Origin: Polytrichum commune
Lineage: Eukaryota; Streptophyta; Polytrichopsida; Polytrichales; Polytrichaceae
Assembly: GCA_950295325.1 (NCBI GenBank)
Contig: OX485809.1
Span: 29,510,001-29,574,000, forward strand
DNA length: 64,000 nucleotides
Direction: 5' to 3'
The notes beneath the pieces were generated by a model. That model saw only the letters and a list, made by a program, of their open reading frames with translations, was not told the origin of the DNA and did not search any database. The first letter of the stretch is position 1; each line of letters begins with the position of its first letter. A program made the translations under genes and the position numbers. Of this stretch, positions 23,301 to 34,299 are shown piece by piece.

Positions 23301-26300
23301 AGGCAACGCCTTTGGTTGAGGAGAAGGAATTCGTTGCACCGGAGGAAGAGGGTGCGTCTTCGGCGGAAGTTTTAGAAAGTACGATTGAGGAGGTGAAGGC
23401 CATTGATGTTGAGGCGGAGCTGGAGATTGAGCCCGCCAACGTTTCGGAGGAGGCTGGAATTGATGTGGCTGCCACTATTGAGGAGGCCCAGGAGGACGCA
23501 CCGTTGTCGGAAGCGAGCCCCGTCTTGGAAGAGAAGGCGGTTGCGGAAGTGGAGGATGAGGACATGTCGAGTTCGGTTGAAAGGGAGGAGGCTGGGCTTG
23601 AAGAGGCCGGTGTGGAAGAGGGTGCGGTCGAGGAGGGAACCGGTTTGGTTGAGGAGAAGGGATTTGTTGCACCGGAGGAAGAGGCTGCGGCTTCGGCGGA
23701 AGTGGTAGAAAGTGCAATGGAGGAGGTGAAGGCCATTGATGTCGAGGCGGAGGTGGAGATTGAGGCCTCCACCGTGTTGGAGGAAGCTCGAGTGGATGTG
23801 GCCTCCACAATTGAAGAGGGCCAGGAGGAGGCACCGTTGTCGGAAGCAAGCCTTGTATTGGAGGAGAAGGCGGTTGCGGAAGTGGAGGATGAGGACATGT
23901 CTAGTACGGTTGAAAGGGAAGAGGCTGGGCTTGAAGAGGCCGCGGTGGAAGAGTGTGGGGTCGAGGAGGCAACCCCTATGGTTGAGGAGAAGGAATTCGT
24001 TGCACCGGAGGAAGAGGCTGCGGCTTCGGCGGATGTTTTAGAAAGTGCGATTGAGGAGGTGAAGGCCATTGATGTTGAGGCGGAGGTGGAGAGTGAGCCC
24101 TCCACGGTGTCGGAGGAAGCTGGAGTGGATGTGGCCTCCACAGTTAAGGAGGCTCAGGAGGATGCACGGTTTTCGGAAGCAAGCCTCGTATTGGAGGAGA
24201 AGGCGGTTGAGGAAGTGGAGGATGAGGACATTTCTAGTTCGGTTGAGAGGGAGGAGGCTGGGCTTGAAGAGGCCGCGGTGGAAGAGTGTGGGGTCGAGGA
24301 GGCAACCCCTATGGTTGAGGAGAAGGAATTCGTTGCACCAGAGGAAGAGGCTGCGGCTTCGGCGGAAGTGGTAGAAAGTGGGATTGAGGAGGTGAAGGCC
24401 ATTGATGTTGAGGCGGAGGTGGAGAGTGAGGCCGCCACCGTGTCGGAGGAGGCTGGAGTTGATGTGGCTGCCACAATTAAGGAGTTGCAGGAGGATGCAC
24501 CGTTGTCGGAAGCGAGCCCCGTCCTGGAAGAGAAGGCGGTTGCGGAAGTGGAGGATGAGGACATGTCTAGTTCGGTTGAAAGGGAGGAGGCTGGGCTTGA
24601 AGAGGCCGCTGTGGAAGAGGGTGCGGTTGAGGAGGGAACCGGTTTGGTTGAGGAGAAGGAATTTGTTGCACTGGTGAAAGAGGCTGCGGCTTCGGGGGAA
24701 GTGGTAGAATGTGCGATGGAGGAGGTGAAGGCCAGTGATGTTGAGGGGGAGGTGGAGAGTGAGGCCTCCACCGTGTCGGAGGAGGCTGGAGTTGATGTGG
24801 CTGCCACTATTGAGGAGGTGCAAGATGACGCACCGTTGTCGGAAGCGAGCCGCGTCTTGGAAGAGAAGGCGTTTGCGGAAGTGCAGGAGGGGGATATAGG
24901 TTCTTCGCATGTGCAGGAGGAGGCTGCCTTTCAAGAGAGTGTGGTGGAAAAGACTGACCTTCAAAAGACTGCAGATGGATATGTTGAAGAATTCTTGGTT
25001 TTAGGGGAATATGGTATAGGTTTGACAGGTATGGTTGATGATTATTTTCCTGGAAATTTTGTTAGATTAAGGAAGAATAGCGAGGAGGCTTCTGTGGATG
25101 TTCATAGTTGGGTGCCTGAATTTATTGGTGCCTTGACTGTGCAAATAGTTTCTGAGAATGGTGCACAGGTTGAATCCCTGGTTGGAAATCATATTGATTT
25201 AGCAGGTGTGACTGGATTTTCTCCAGTTATTGAACTTCATGGTAGTAAGAAGAAGAGTGATGAAGTTTCTGTTGATGTGAACTTGGAGTTTTGTGAAGAT
25301 GATGGAGGTGCCAGGCAAAATCCAATAAGTGGTATTTCTGGCTTCGTGAGTGAAGTTCATGGTTTTGATTTGGGACATATTGGATATTCAGGAGCAGACC
25401 TCTCTGAGAGGATTTCATCAGAACCTTTTGAGCGCATTGAAGGTAAGGGTGTGGATATTGATAACATGTCTACAATGAGAGCTCCTGAAGATAAGGAGGC
25501 TGTCATTCATGGGTGTGCAAAAGATTCAATGGAGGGTTCAGAGTGGGAACTAGTAGCTCCTCAATTGGTTGAAGTTCCAAACAATACCGGGAATGCAATA
25601 AAAGCAAGGCAGGATAATGAAGAGAATGTGCACCTTACTAAAGAGTCACCAAGTTATGGCACTGAGGAGAAGTCTGCCCTCGCCACTGAGTGGGAGTTTG
25701 TTGCTGAAGAGTTGGAGGACACACATGTGCAGTCTGAAGGACCAGGGCTGCAGTCATCACCATTTGAGAGAGTCAAGGAGTCTATTGAATCATCCGACTG
25801 GGAGATGGTGCCTACAGGAAGTGGAGCCAAGGATGAAAACTTTGCAGAATACATAGATATGACGAAGGAGTCAGCTGAAATACCTACGACAGAGGAAGAT
25901 GAAATAGCAGATATGCCAATTGGAGGAGGGGAAAGAGTTCTGAACAACACCAGTGAGGAGAAGGAACCTACTTCCACCAGGGGATTGGATCAAGAAATTC
26001 CTCTTATAAAAGTGGTGCAGAACAAAGACCAGGAGACCGAAGATGTGACAGTTGATGTTGGAGTTTCTGAAATAGAATCCCCGTTGGAGAACCTGCAAGA
26101 GGAAAATGAATTCTCCATCAAGAGTCCTTTTAATGTGGAGCATTTCAAAAAAAGACCTCTAGGTGTGGCGACAAGGAAGCTAAAGCATGTGAGTCAAGAG
26201 CCGAAAGTAAAAGCACACAAGGTTGTTCTCCCGACTTGGCCACCGTCGCCAATTACTAGTGAAGAGGACAACACTCGTGTTGACATAGATCATGAGAATG

Positions 26301-26802
26301 CCCCCGTTGTCGAAAGCAGACAGATTCCTTCAGTTGTTGACGTTGAAATTATAGAAGAACCTTCGGTAGCTACAACAGGGGAGAACATGGAAGTTTCGGA
26401 AGACCCACACACACCAAAGAAAGATGAGCAGGAAGAGACCAATCTATCAAGTAAGCATTCAAACCTGTTCAAATTTAGAAAAACTTGTATTTGCATTACA
26501 TAACATATAACCGAGCACCTATCTTGAAGACTTGCATCGTATAACATGATTGAACACACATCTTGTAGGAATGGAAAAATCAATATACCTGACATGGTAT
26601 ACTTGTTGGTATGTAATCAGGAGAGGAAGAGCATGATTGTGAGGCCTTCAGCCAATTTGTGAGCAAAGACATACAGTTGTCAAGTGACAAAAGCAAAGAC
26701 GTGACGAGTATGTTACAGTCATTAGAGAATAGATCCGGCGTTTTTTTCAGCGACCTGTTGTTGGAGGGCAGTGAAGAGGTAGACGCTGCTCCATCTGCTT
26801 GA
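11333..26802 (+). CDS. Giant acidic repeat protein, 4 exons, 4,253 residues
   Basis: Reconstructed exons: 11333-11503, 13673-14075, 14445-26450 and 26621-26802. Donors AAG|GTACGT, CAG|GTAATG and CAA|GTAAGC and acceptors ggcag, gatag and atcag join in matching phases (0, 1, 1); the total is 4,254 codons ending TGA. The N-terminus MGKGGGKC is a possible acylation site; exon 2 and the start of exon 3 are charged and low-complexity. Residues about 540-3700 are 28 tandem repeats of ~111 residues, very rich in Glu, Ala and Val (see repeat entry). The unique tail carries GSEWELVAP, ATEWEFVAE and SSDWEMVPT, with Trp near 3892, 3941 and 3977; each has an acidic or Ser lead and W-x-x-V, the core of ATG8-interacting motifs. 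I do not recognise the family. A highly charged, probably extended cytoplasmic protein is the safest description. The 12-kb third exon has no stop, which argues it is expressed and selected. Confidence 0.72.
11585..12720 (+). repeat. Four imperfect ~320-bp tandem repeats in intron 1
   Basis: The block containing 'cgaaatgagtataattctcac' and 'tctcatgtgtgctgaattgag' recurs with the second motif near 11700, 12035, 12335 and 12660. Copies have diverged by indels, so spacing varies from about 300 to 335 bp. No ORF is conserved between copies. The block lies within the 2.2-kb first intron of the giant gene. Confidence 0.65.
15496..24960 (+). repeat. Coding tandem array: 28 units of ~333 bp (111 residues)
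   Basis: The block 'gttgaggcggaggtggag' (encoding VEAEVE) recurs at about 15786, 16110, 16434, 16767 and on to 24735, 28 times. Most steps are 333 bp; a few are 324 or 327, always multiples of three. A unit reads through landmarks TVSEEAGVDV, APLSEASPVLEEKA, EVEDEDMSSSVEREEAGLEE, TPLVEEKEFVAPEEEAAAS and ESAIEEVKAID. Flanking half-units at each end are more diverged. Variant sets recur as multi-unit blocks, so copies arise by unequal exchange of 4-5 units. Confidence 0.95.
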
Positions 26803-27430
26803 GGAAGCTAATGTTGATGTTGTTTGCAAGCATGAGTTTTCCAACATGAGTTACATGTGGCTTAGTTGAGAACAAAATTGATGGCTATAGATCATACGTA
26901 GGAGAGTGAGGGATGGAGCTTCTTCACGTCCAAAAGTGTTCGCAACTATTTCTGTCAAAAAACATTTTCACTGTGAATGTATGCAACGCATGTTATATTG
27001 TTTCTAAGTTGCCTTCTATAAGCAAGTGAGCGATTTGTAATTTAGTGGGCGTGCCTTATGTAGTCACTAGTTAATACCAATTGCATGATGAACACATTTC
27101 GAGATGAAGTACCCATACATTGATGCTTGGTGAAACATACCAAGGTAGGAGAGGACGATCACCCATTCATGTCAGGACCAGATGAGCACCGATATCCCTT
27201 TTTAAATAAAAATAGTTGCTCAACCCCGAGCAAAAGTCCACCTTCATCTATGAAACTTGTTATAAGCATGAAACAAACTTATAACTAATGTACAAAGGTG
27301 AATAAAAACTTACAACACAAGATAAGGGAGAAATACATCAACAACTTCAAAGCACAAACGATTCTAGGTGAGTTTTGTCAGGGTAAGCCGCTAAAGGAGG
27401 TCAACATGATGGATGGATTACTGAAGTATA
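26803..27430. other. 3' flank of the giant gene
   Basis: The region after the TGA at 26800-26802 has no coding signal. AT-rich text around 26980-27060 (ttgtaattta, ttatattg) could hold the 3' end and polyadenylation signals. No repeat is recognised until LTR-like sequence begins near 27440. Confidence 0.3.
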
Positions 27431-27439
27431 AGTAATTTC

Positions 27440-29145
27440 AACCCCTATCCCACTGTCAACTAAACCTTTGTCTCCCTCCTATGAGTTGTGGCTAGGTGGA
27501 TGTGTTCCCTTAGCCGCTAAAGCAAGAACCTCCAACATGTTTAAACCTTCATAATATTATTATTAGACCCCTAACTCTATCAAGTGACCACTTCATCCAC
27601 ATTTATTTTTCAGGAAAGACCCATCATTATTAGTCTCTCCGTGAATTCCTTGGAGTTGCTCCATTTGAACCACTACCATCACTTGTTCATTACTTATTTG
27701 ATCCATTGAGACCAACTTCAACTTGTCTCCTCCTGCTATAGGAGTTATTGTCAACTTTAACTTCATTTTTGTATGATTATGACACATCACAAGCCGTACC
27801 GGCTTGCGTCTTACATATATTGTGTTTAGGGTTTAAAAAAAAATGCCCCCCAAAATGAGGTCCACCATGTCGATTTCATGAAGTATGAAACTCTCCACAA
27901 ACTCCAATGTTCTACGCTTCAAGGTCATATGGAACGCAACATCATTTATCTCATGCAGTTTGCCCTTTGCAAACCGCATGTTGATGGACTTGTCTGCTCT
28001 ACGCATTGGCAAACCCAACTTCTTTGCGAGCTTTGGGCTCATGAAGGAGTCCGTTGACCTTGCGTCAACCAAACATAAGACATTATTTTCATTGATTTGG
28101 ACCTTGAGGTACAAAAGACTTGGCCTTGGTTTAAGGATACTAGTTTTGGCCATAAATTCACATTTTAACATTTTGTCAACAATACAAACATGATTTGCCT
28201 TGACACTAACCTGATTGTCGGGGCATACCGCTTGAAAGTGACCAAACTTGCCACATTTATGGCACCGCTTATCCTTTATGTCACTTCTTTTGTTTCCAAC
28301 ATTGGGTGGGTTTGTTCCTTGGTTGCCACCTTTGTTGGGATTTGTTAGAATCAGAGATCTGATAATGAAGTTATGAGGGTTTTAAACTGTTGGGGAGCTC
28401 CAACCCTAGCCACTAAGGAAAAATATCTACGTGGTCCTAACTCTTAGGAAAGAAACAAAAACTTATTTGACAGTAAAGTAGGGCCTTGCCCAAAGTCCTA
28501 AAGGCTTATATGGGAAGGCGGCGTTGCTAACCGACCCAACCTGCAGTAGAACACAACCTCCACCGGCGTTGGCTCAACGTAGGGGCATAATTGCGAAGTA
28601 TATTTCGAGTTGTTGTAGTGTTGCTCCGGCAATGCAATGATCAATTCAAAATTGGACGTTCATGAATGGAATTCCGCACCTAACCATTAGCTACCTACAA
28701 AAAGAAGACTCATGAATGCATGTGTAGGAGGGTTTGGTAACCAAGCTATTAGTTTGGAGGTTGGTATGGGGAGTGGCCACTGCTGTACTTGGGCAATGCC
28801 TCACTCAAATTGCCATAACTCCTAGCTCAAACTTCCGATTGAGGTGTTCTTGAGCATTCTAGAATCTACATGCCATAAGCTACGCATATCTGATGGCCTT
28901 ACCCTCGTGCTTCCTAGTCTCCGTGGATGGGAGGCGTTCCCAACGCCTGGGGCCCTCACCCACACTAGGATCACTTGGGCCCTCTTACCAACGGCACCAC
29001 AAGTCCCAGGTGTCACTCTAGGGTCTCCCTTGTGCCCATGATGTTTCGGGCACTCCTCATGGAGAGGTGCGCGACAGATCATGATATGTGCTAGAATTGC
29101 AAACCGATGAAGATGAGTTAAAGGGAACTAGCAAGGGTTGCGACA
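27440..29145 (-). mobile_element. Decayed Ty3/gypsy element: LTR fragments around a gag-protease relic
   Basis: 27440-27560 and about 28770-29076 align in direct orientation with the LTR at 60214-61189; the second piece ends in the same gcgaca terminus. About 28390-28690 and 29128-29145 match the same LTR in reverse complement. Between the first LTR piece and the others lies a minus-strand gag-protease remnant. The reverse transcriptase and integrase region is missing. The mixed orientations show at least two overlapping insertions or a rearrangement. Confidence 0.6.
27833..28375 (-). pseudogene. Gag zinc knuckle plus retropepsin-like fragment
   Basis: On the minus strand a CCHC knuckle (C-HK-C-GKFG-H-FQAV-C, at 28264-28223) runs in frame into a protease-like segment of 112 codons. 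The segment contains LVDARSTDSFMSPKLAKKLG and ends DLILGG. Active retropepsins have Asp-Ser/Thr-Gly where this one has DAR, so the catalytic triad is damaged. The frame is open over about 540 nt but lacks the rest of pol. It is a plant Ty3/gypsy relic. Confidence 0.7.
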
Positions 29146-29146
29146 C

Positions 29147-31526
29147 ATAAGCTTTTTGGCTCCCCAAACTTTAAATTCAATTTTATTTCATTAAAGATTT
29201 GTGTAGGCTTCAACAATTGGATCTTGAGTTGAGCTATGGGTAAGATGCAAAATTCATATGTAGACATCTTACATACAAATGAGGCCAAAGATAAGGAGAA
29301 TCTATTTATGTAGATATAAATGTTACAATATATTGTCAACATTTGTTAACAGTTCGGAGCAAGAAAACTTGTAACACTTATGTGGATTAACACTTTAACA
29401 CTTATCAAGGATAGTACAAACAATTTGTGACACTAAAATAAATAACATTTATATGAATTTGGAATCAAAAATATATATTTATAAAACAAAAGATGTATTT
29501 ACACAAGATATGAATGTCATCATGCATCTTAGTGTAATGGAAAACAAATCTAAAGGTACGTGTTTGATGAGATTCTTGTACACACCATGATCGTATTTCC
29601 TTTTGAAGTATTTGATTACTTTGGATGAGAGATGTAATATCATTAGATTTTTGTTCAATTTTTTTTCAAGGTTACCAATGCACTTTAATTATCCTTGAAT
29701 CCTATAATCTCCTCTTCAATAGGTATATAGGGATTTCTTGAATCAAATTCCAATTCAAAATTGATGAACTCATATGCATTCATAATGGGTCCAATTTCAC
29801 TCCTTACAAAAGTCAAATACTTGATGAACCTAATTCAATTTCAATCAAATTATGAAATTTCATAACCTCATTTTCATCTCAATGAGCATTTATCAAGGTG
29901 AATTCATTGGAGAGGGGAGCATAATCTTATAGTTTCTCTAAACACTTATAAAAAACAGATATTGGTGTTTTTTTGGGAGTGCAATTTTCCTTAACACTTA
30001 TCGCAATAACATATAACAAGGGTGGATTGTAAAAAAATCTCCTACATATTTTATAAAAAAATTTCATCAAACAACACATTTGCTCCAATTCAACGAGTAT
30101 ACTAGATTTTACACTATCATGAACACATGTAGCCATGATTCCACACTACAAGATAATATGGTCCCAAAATAGATATTGCAATGCCTATACGCCAAATCCC
30201 CATGCAAATGCATGGCACGAATAAGACCAAACATCATATGCGTATTTGGCGACTATAACGATAGCCAATCTCCACTAACCACATCTCCACCACACATCAT
30301 ACAATTCATCCAATTCATATATTGTCACAATAGATTCCCAAAACAACACCATCCAAGAAAAATATGCCAAATATCTCCCCTTAATACACATGCTCCGGAC
30401 CACCGAATGGAACATAAAACCCCTTCTCAACCTTACCGTAGGGGTAAGAGGGACTGTACATAAACAATCCATACCATAATTCAACATCTCATAATACCAT
30501 CCTACAAAACAAAACAACTCATGAAACAACTACACCAAAATGCCATAAAATATCTCACTTAATGCTCAACAAAAGACAATTAGACAACAAAGAAGCCCCC
30601 ATAGACCCACGCTAGTGGACACCTTTCACCGCTTGCATAACACTTGTCTATGGAGCCCACCCGCCAAAAGGATGGAATACCCCTATCTTGAAGCTTGGTA
30701 AAACATGAACAAGTAAGGGTGAACGGGCTCCCTTAAAAGCAATAAAAGGCAAAGCAAAAAAAGCATGAGCCTATCCCACTCCAAGCATTGTTTGTATGCC
30801 TTTGTGTATATGTATATGCTTGTATAATTTTATCTCTAGTCCTATTGATATCTAATAATTTATGGGCCTACCATGTAAGTGAAATTCCTAGAGATTTGAT
30901 TGCTTTGAGATTATGAAGTGGATCTTGAGGGGTTGGCGTTTTGGAGTGTTGGAGGTGTCCGAGGAGGCATTTGGTTGTTGTAAGTATTTCTTTGTTTTTG
31001 TTTTTGTTTTTGCTTGAATGTATATTTGATACAAGAGCATGTGATTTGAATTTCTTGGATGTTGAGAGGCTTATTTAAGAGATTTGGAGGTGTGTACACG
31101 ACTTCAAAGTATTTGATTCAAATGTTTTAAACGCTCAAGGGTTTATTTGAGAGCTTTGAAGGTGTTTAGACTCCAATAACACATGATTTGAAAGGCTTGA
31201 GTATTGAAAAGTCTCTTTGAGAGTGTAAAGCACATTTGAGGTGGAAGAGATTTTATTTGAGTGATTTGATTGTCTTAAGAATTCTCTTGAGGTGTAAAAT
31301 ATCTAACTTGAGGTATTTGAGAGTGTAAGGCATTTGAGGTTCAAATGAAATTTTATTTGAATGATTTGAGTATCTTAAGAGCTCTCTTAATGAATAGATA
31401 TTTAACTTGAGGTGTAGAAAATCTAACATTTTAGAGACCAAAAGACCCATTCAAAAGCATATGGGCATTTTTCCACTACATTGAGGTGTAAAGACATATT
31501 TTGAGTGTGAAAAATCTTTTAATTTA
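29147..31526. other. AT-rich intergenic DNA without recognised genes
   Basis: No frame here has domain features. About 31080-31440 contains diverged short repeats around 'gagtgatttga' and 'ttaacttgaggtg', with one ~100-bp segment (31249 onward) echoed at about 31350. The rest looks like aged, unstructured repeat DNA. Confidence 0.4.
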
Positions 31527-31529
31527 GGT

Positions 31530-32175
31530 TATTGGAGGGCAAGGACCGACTCAGTATAGCCAGGGCAACTTTAGGGGGCCTCCTCGAGGACTAGGGGGGC
31601 AGAATGGAATGAGAAAGGAGTTTCATCCCTTCTGCAGAAGGTGGCACTCACCCGGACAGTGTTGGTCGGAAGGAAAGAGTTATGGGTGTAGCAATTGCGG
31701 AGGCAATCATCCTTCCGATGAATGCCGTCAACCAGATAAGGTCATTAGGTTGCCTCACCCCCTGGCCAACCCTTACCAACAAGCTAGAGATAACTTGAGA
31801 GGACCTCATAATGAACTTAGGCCCCCTAACATCTATTATGACCACGGGAATGCGAGACAGACATTCCACCCGCCTGCTGGTTTGCAAACGGCGAATGGTT
31901 ATATTCCGATACAAGGTAGACCCATAGGTCCACAACCTAACGATAATCGGAGGCAAGGTCCCCACAACGACCCAGGACCATCGAATTCTCAAGATGTTAG
32001 GTTCATGGATGTGCCCACAGACTCACATCCCAATGAGTCTTTCCTTCTCCACTTAGCACCCGGAGAAGACGACAATCCATGGCCACCAAACGTTAATGTG
32101 ATCACTCATCAATTGAGAGGCTTGGAGGAGAGAGTTAGGCAAGAAGCTCCGGCACTCGCAGCCTGTCAGCCCTAA
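31530..32175 (+). pseudogene. Retrotransposon gag C-terminal fragment with zinc knuckle
   Basis: An open frame (first ATG at 31609) encodes a Gly/Gln-rich lead-in, then a partial knuckle (FCRRWHSPGQCW) and a full CCHC knuckle, C-SN-C-GGN-H-PSDE-C. A Pro/Asn/Arg-rich tail follows to TAA at 32173. A stop (tag) stands just before the segment and no protease or RT follows, so it is a truncated gag. LTR-like sequence begins immediately downstream. It differs from the gag-protease relic at 27833-28375 and probably comes from another gypsy family. Confidence 0.55.
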
Positions 32176-33700
32176 ACTCCCACCCTTGTGTGTCGTAGTC
32201 CAGGTGAGAGCCTTTAGGCTCACATGAGTATGAATTAATTGATTATAACCCTCTTACACCCTTCACGCTATAGCATGAAACAATGTGCACCATACTGAAT
32301 GAAAGAAGGGAAATTGCACTTCAACATTCACGAATGCTTGTATCACACTTAAATGTCATCCACACACGGCCTAACCCCCTCACTTACAATCCGAGGAGGG
32401 TATGAATTGCCACACATTGGCCATCAACCAACTACCATCCTTGCTACCTAAAACCGCCCCACACATGGATTATCCCTAATCCCAATCATTCCTACTCCCG
32501 TTAACCCTAAGGCCTAATCTACAGCTTCATCATATTAATTAAGGGCCTAAGTGAGTCGTCTCTGCGGCCAAGCTCGGTCTGTTCTGGTTGTTGTCCTCTG
32601 CTGGGTCCCATTGCAGCCCTTCAACCCGTCAACCCGTCACCAACCGCTAAGGCAAAGTGTAACTGCAAGCTCCTGACCTCAGGGCTTGTTGTCTCCCGGT
32701 TAGCCACCGTAGGAAGAGTGGAGGCGGTGGGCAGTTCCAGCTGCCTCTAGCTCCCTTGCGACAATAGGTTCTCAGCTGGTGCTTGATTTGTCAATGTCCT
32801 CGTCCTTGCTCAAAGCCTACCCTCTACCCCACTTACTGGTGGTTCCCTCCTTCCGATCCTTACTTCTGAATCAGTTTCCTTGATTAGTCACTTTAAAAAT
32901 GCCTCCCTCCTCCAATTCGGCAGTCCCATAGATATGGCATCAACTGGTCACTCTCCTGACTAAGAAAAGGCACAATTTTAGTGCATGTCCCCTTCCTATT
33001 AGCCCATTATTTGTTGTGCTCTCCCACCTGCTTGCCACTGTTCCATTACCCACAATCACAATTGCAATGTAGCTCAACTCGGATGTTGCCTTCCACTTCC
33101 GCAACCTTCCAAAGCCAAGGGGCAATTCCCTTGGTCACATTCTCCTTTGCCCTCAACCCTGAAATCCTCACACCTCAGCCTGGAATCCATCTTGCGCACC
33201 CAGGGTGCCTCCTTCTTCCGGCGCTGAGCTGTTTTTCCCGGTGGTTGCCTGCCCCCGATTACCTTCAGTCCTCACATTCTCCTTGTAGCCCAACTGCGCC
33301 AAATTCCTTGCAGCTTGGTCGCCTCCTCCTCGACTCCCAACCGCCGCTCTGCACCCTTTCCTTACTACTGCCCGAGAGAGAGAGAGAGAGTTTGTCCTCG
33401 ATTTCTTTTCTTTCTGGACTGAGACTACAACCTAGGAATTTTCGGCACTTTTTGCCTTCCTTAGCTCCGAACACTACAGCACACCTGCCTAACCAGGCTC
33501 CTCCCCCATAATGGATAGTAACCAATTCCATTATAATAAAAATAAAACCCAACTTTGATTAGCCTAAGCTTTAAAGCCTAATAAACCTCACTAACCAAAT
33601 TCAAGGTGCTCCTTCCATCCTACGAGCTCTAAGCACTAACGTTCTAACTTTTACTTTAATTCTAATCCAAACTCCAAGCCCCTCTCTCTCTTTATGTTTT
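32176..33700 (+). repeat. LTR-like sequence (family 2)
   Basis: A motif like caccctta...tagtcc.ggtgag occurs here (about 32181), at 38296 in the same orientation, and near 36085 and 37120 in reverse. Weaker similarity continues downstream (for example cattcac.aatgctt near 32330 and 38430). A (GA)n run lies at about 33371-33390. The ORFs in this stretch are Pro/Ser-rich with no domain and are not annotated. Confidence 0.4.
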
Positions 33701-33752
33701 GAATAATTGATGAAAAATCATAGTCTAAGTTTTAATGGGCTTTTTAGCTTAA

Positions 33753-33915
33753 GAACACATGGGACGACACTCCTATGTGAGCGGTGAGCGGAGAGCGGAG
33801 AGGAAGTAAAAATAGCAAACTTGTCAGAGTAAATTTAGTAATATTTTAAAATATAATCAAATATACCTAGAATCTTCCAAAAATAGTAAAAATGTATGAC
33901 ATATTTCCGTGGAAT
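33753..33915 (+). mobile_element. Terminus of an older Mutator-like element copy
   Basis: The text gacactcctatgtgagcggtg at about 33764 and the block around 'atttccgtggaa' (about 33900) match, in reverse complement, the right end of the 17.8-kb element (about 59716-59864). This is the expected 3' terminus of the old minus-strand transposase copy whose coding pieces lie at 37891-38274 and 41405-42071. Confidence 0.6.
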
Positions 33916-34299
33916 GTATAGGTCCAAAAATAAATTAAAACGACCTGAATTTGAAATGGTCTCATTAAATTTGGAAACCGGGAAGTGATAAAATGATATA
34001 AAAATTATGATAAAATAAGTAAGTATATGATTAAAACCAAGGGTGATCCCAAAAAAAAATGAAAATGATTTTATCGAGATTGGTATATTGAAGAATGAGT
34101 CAATCAAAATACAAAGGGCAACCAACTTGCTTCGTGTTTTATTCCATCACTTTTGCCTTTGTCCTATGTTTGAGTCAACTCTAGAGCTTGGACTCCAACA
34201 ATTATTGTTTGTGGTCGAAGAGATTATCTTCAGCTGAATATATATAAGGACATAAGTTAGACTCGTATCCAATACGGATGTAGAGACATATGCACACAA

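Noticed and set aside
15346-24141. Very long Ser/Thr/Ala-rich minus-strand ORFs (up to 939 codons), plus shorter Pro-rich and Arg-rich frames
   Set aside because: They are mirror frames of the 333-bp coding repeat; its length is a multiple of three and the unit happens to lack stops in that antisense frame. The sense frame is longer, spliced and flanked by unique coding sequence.
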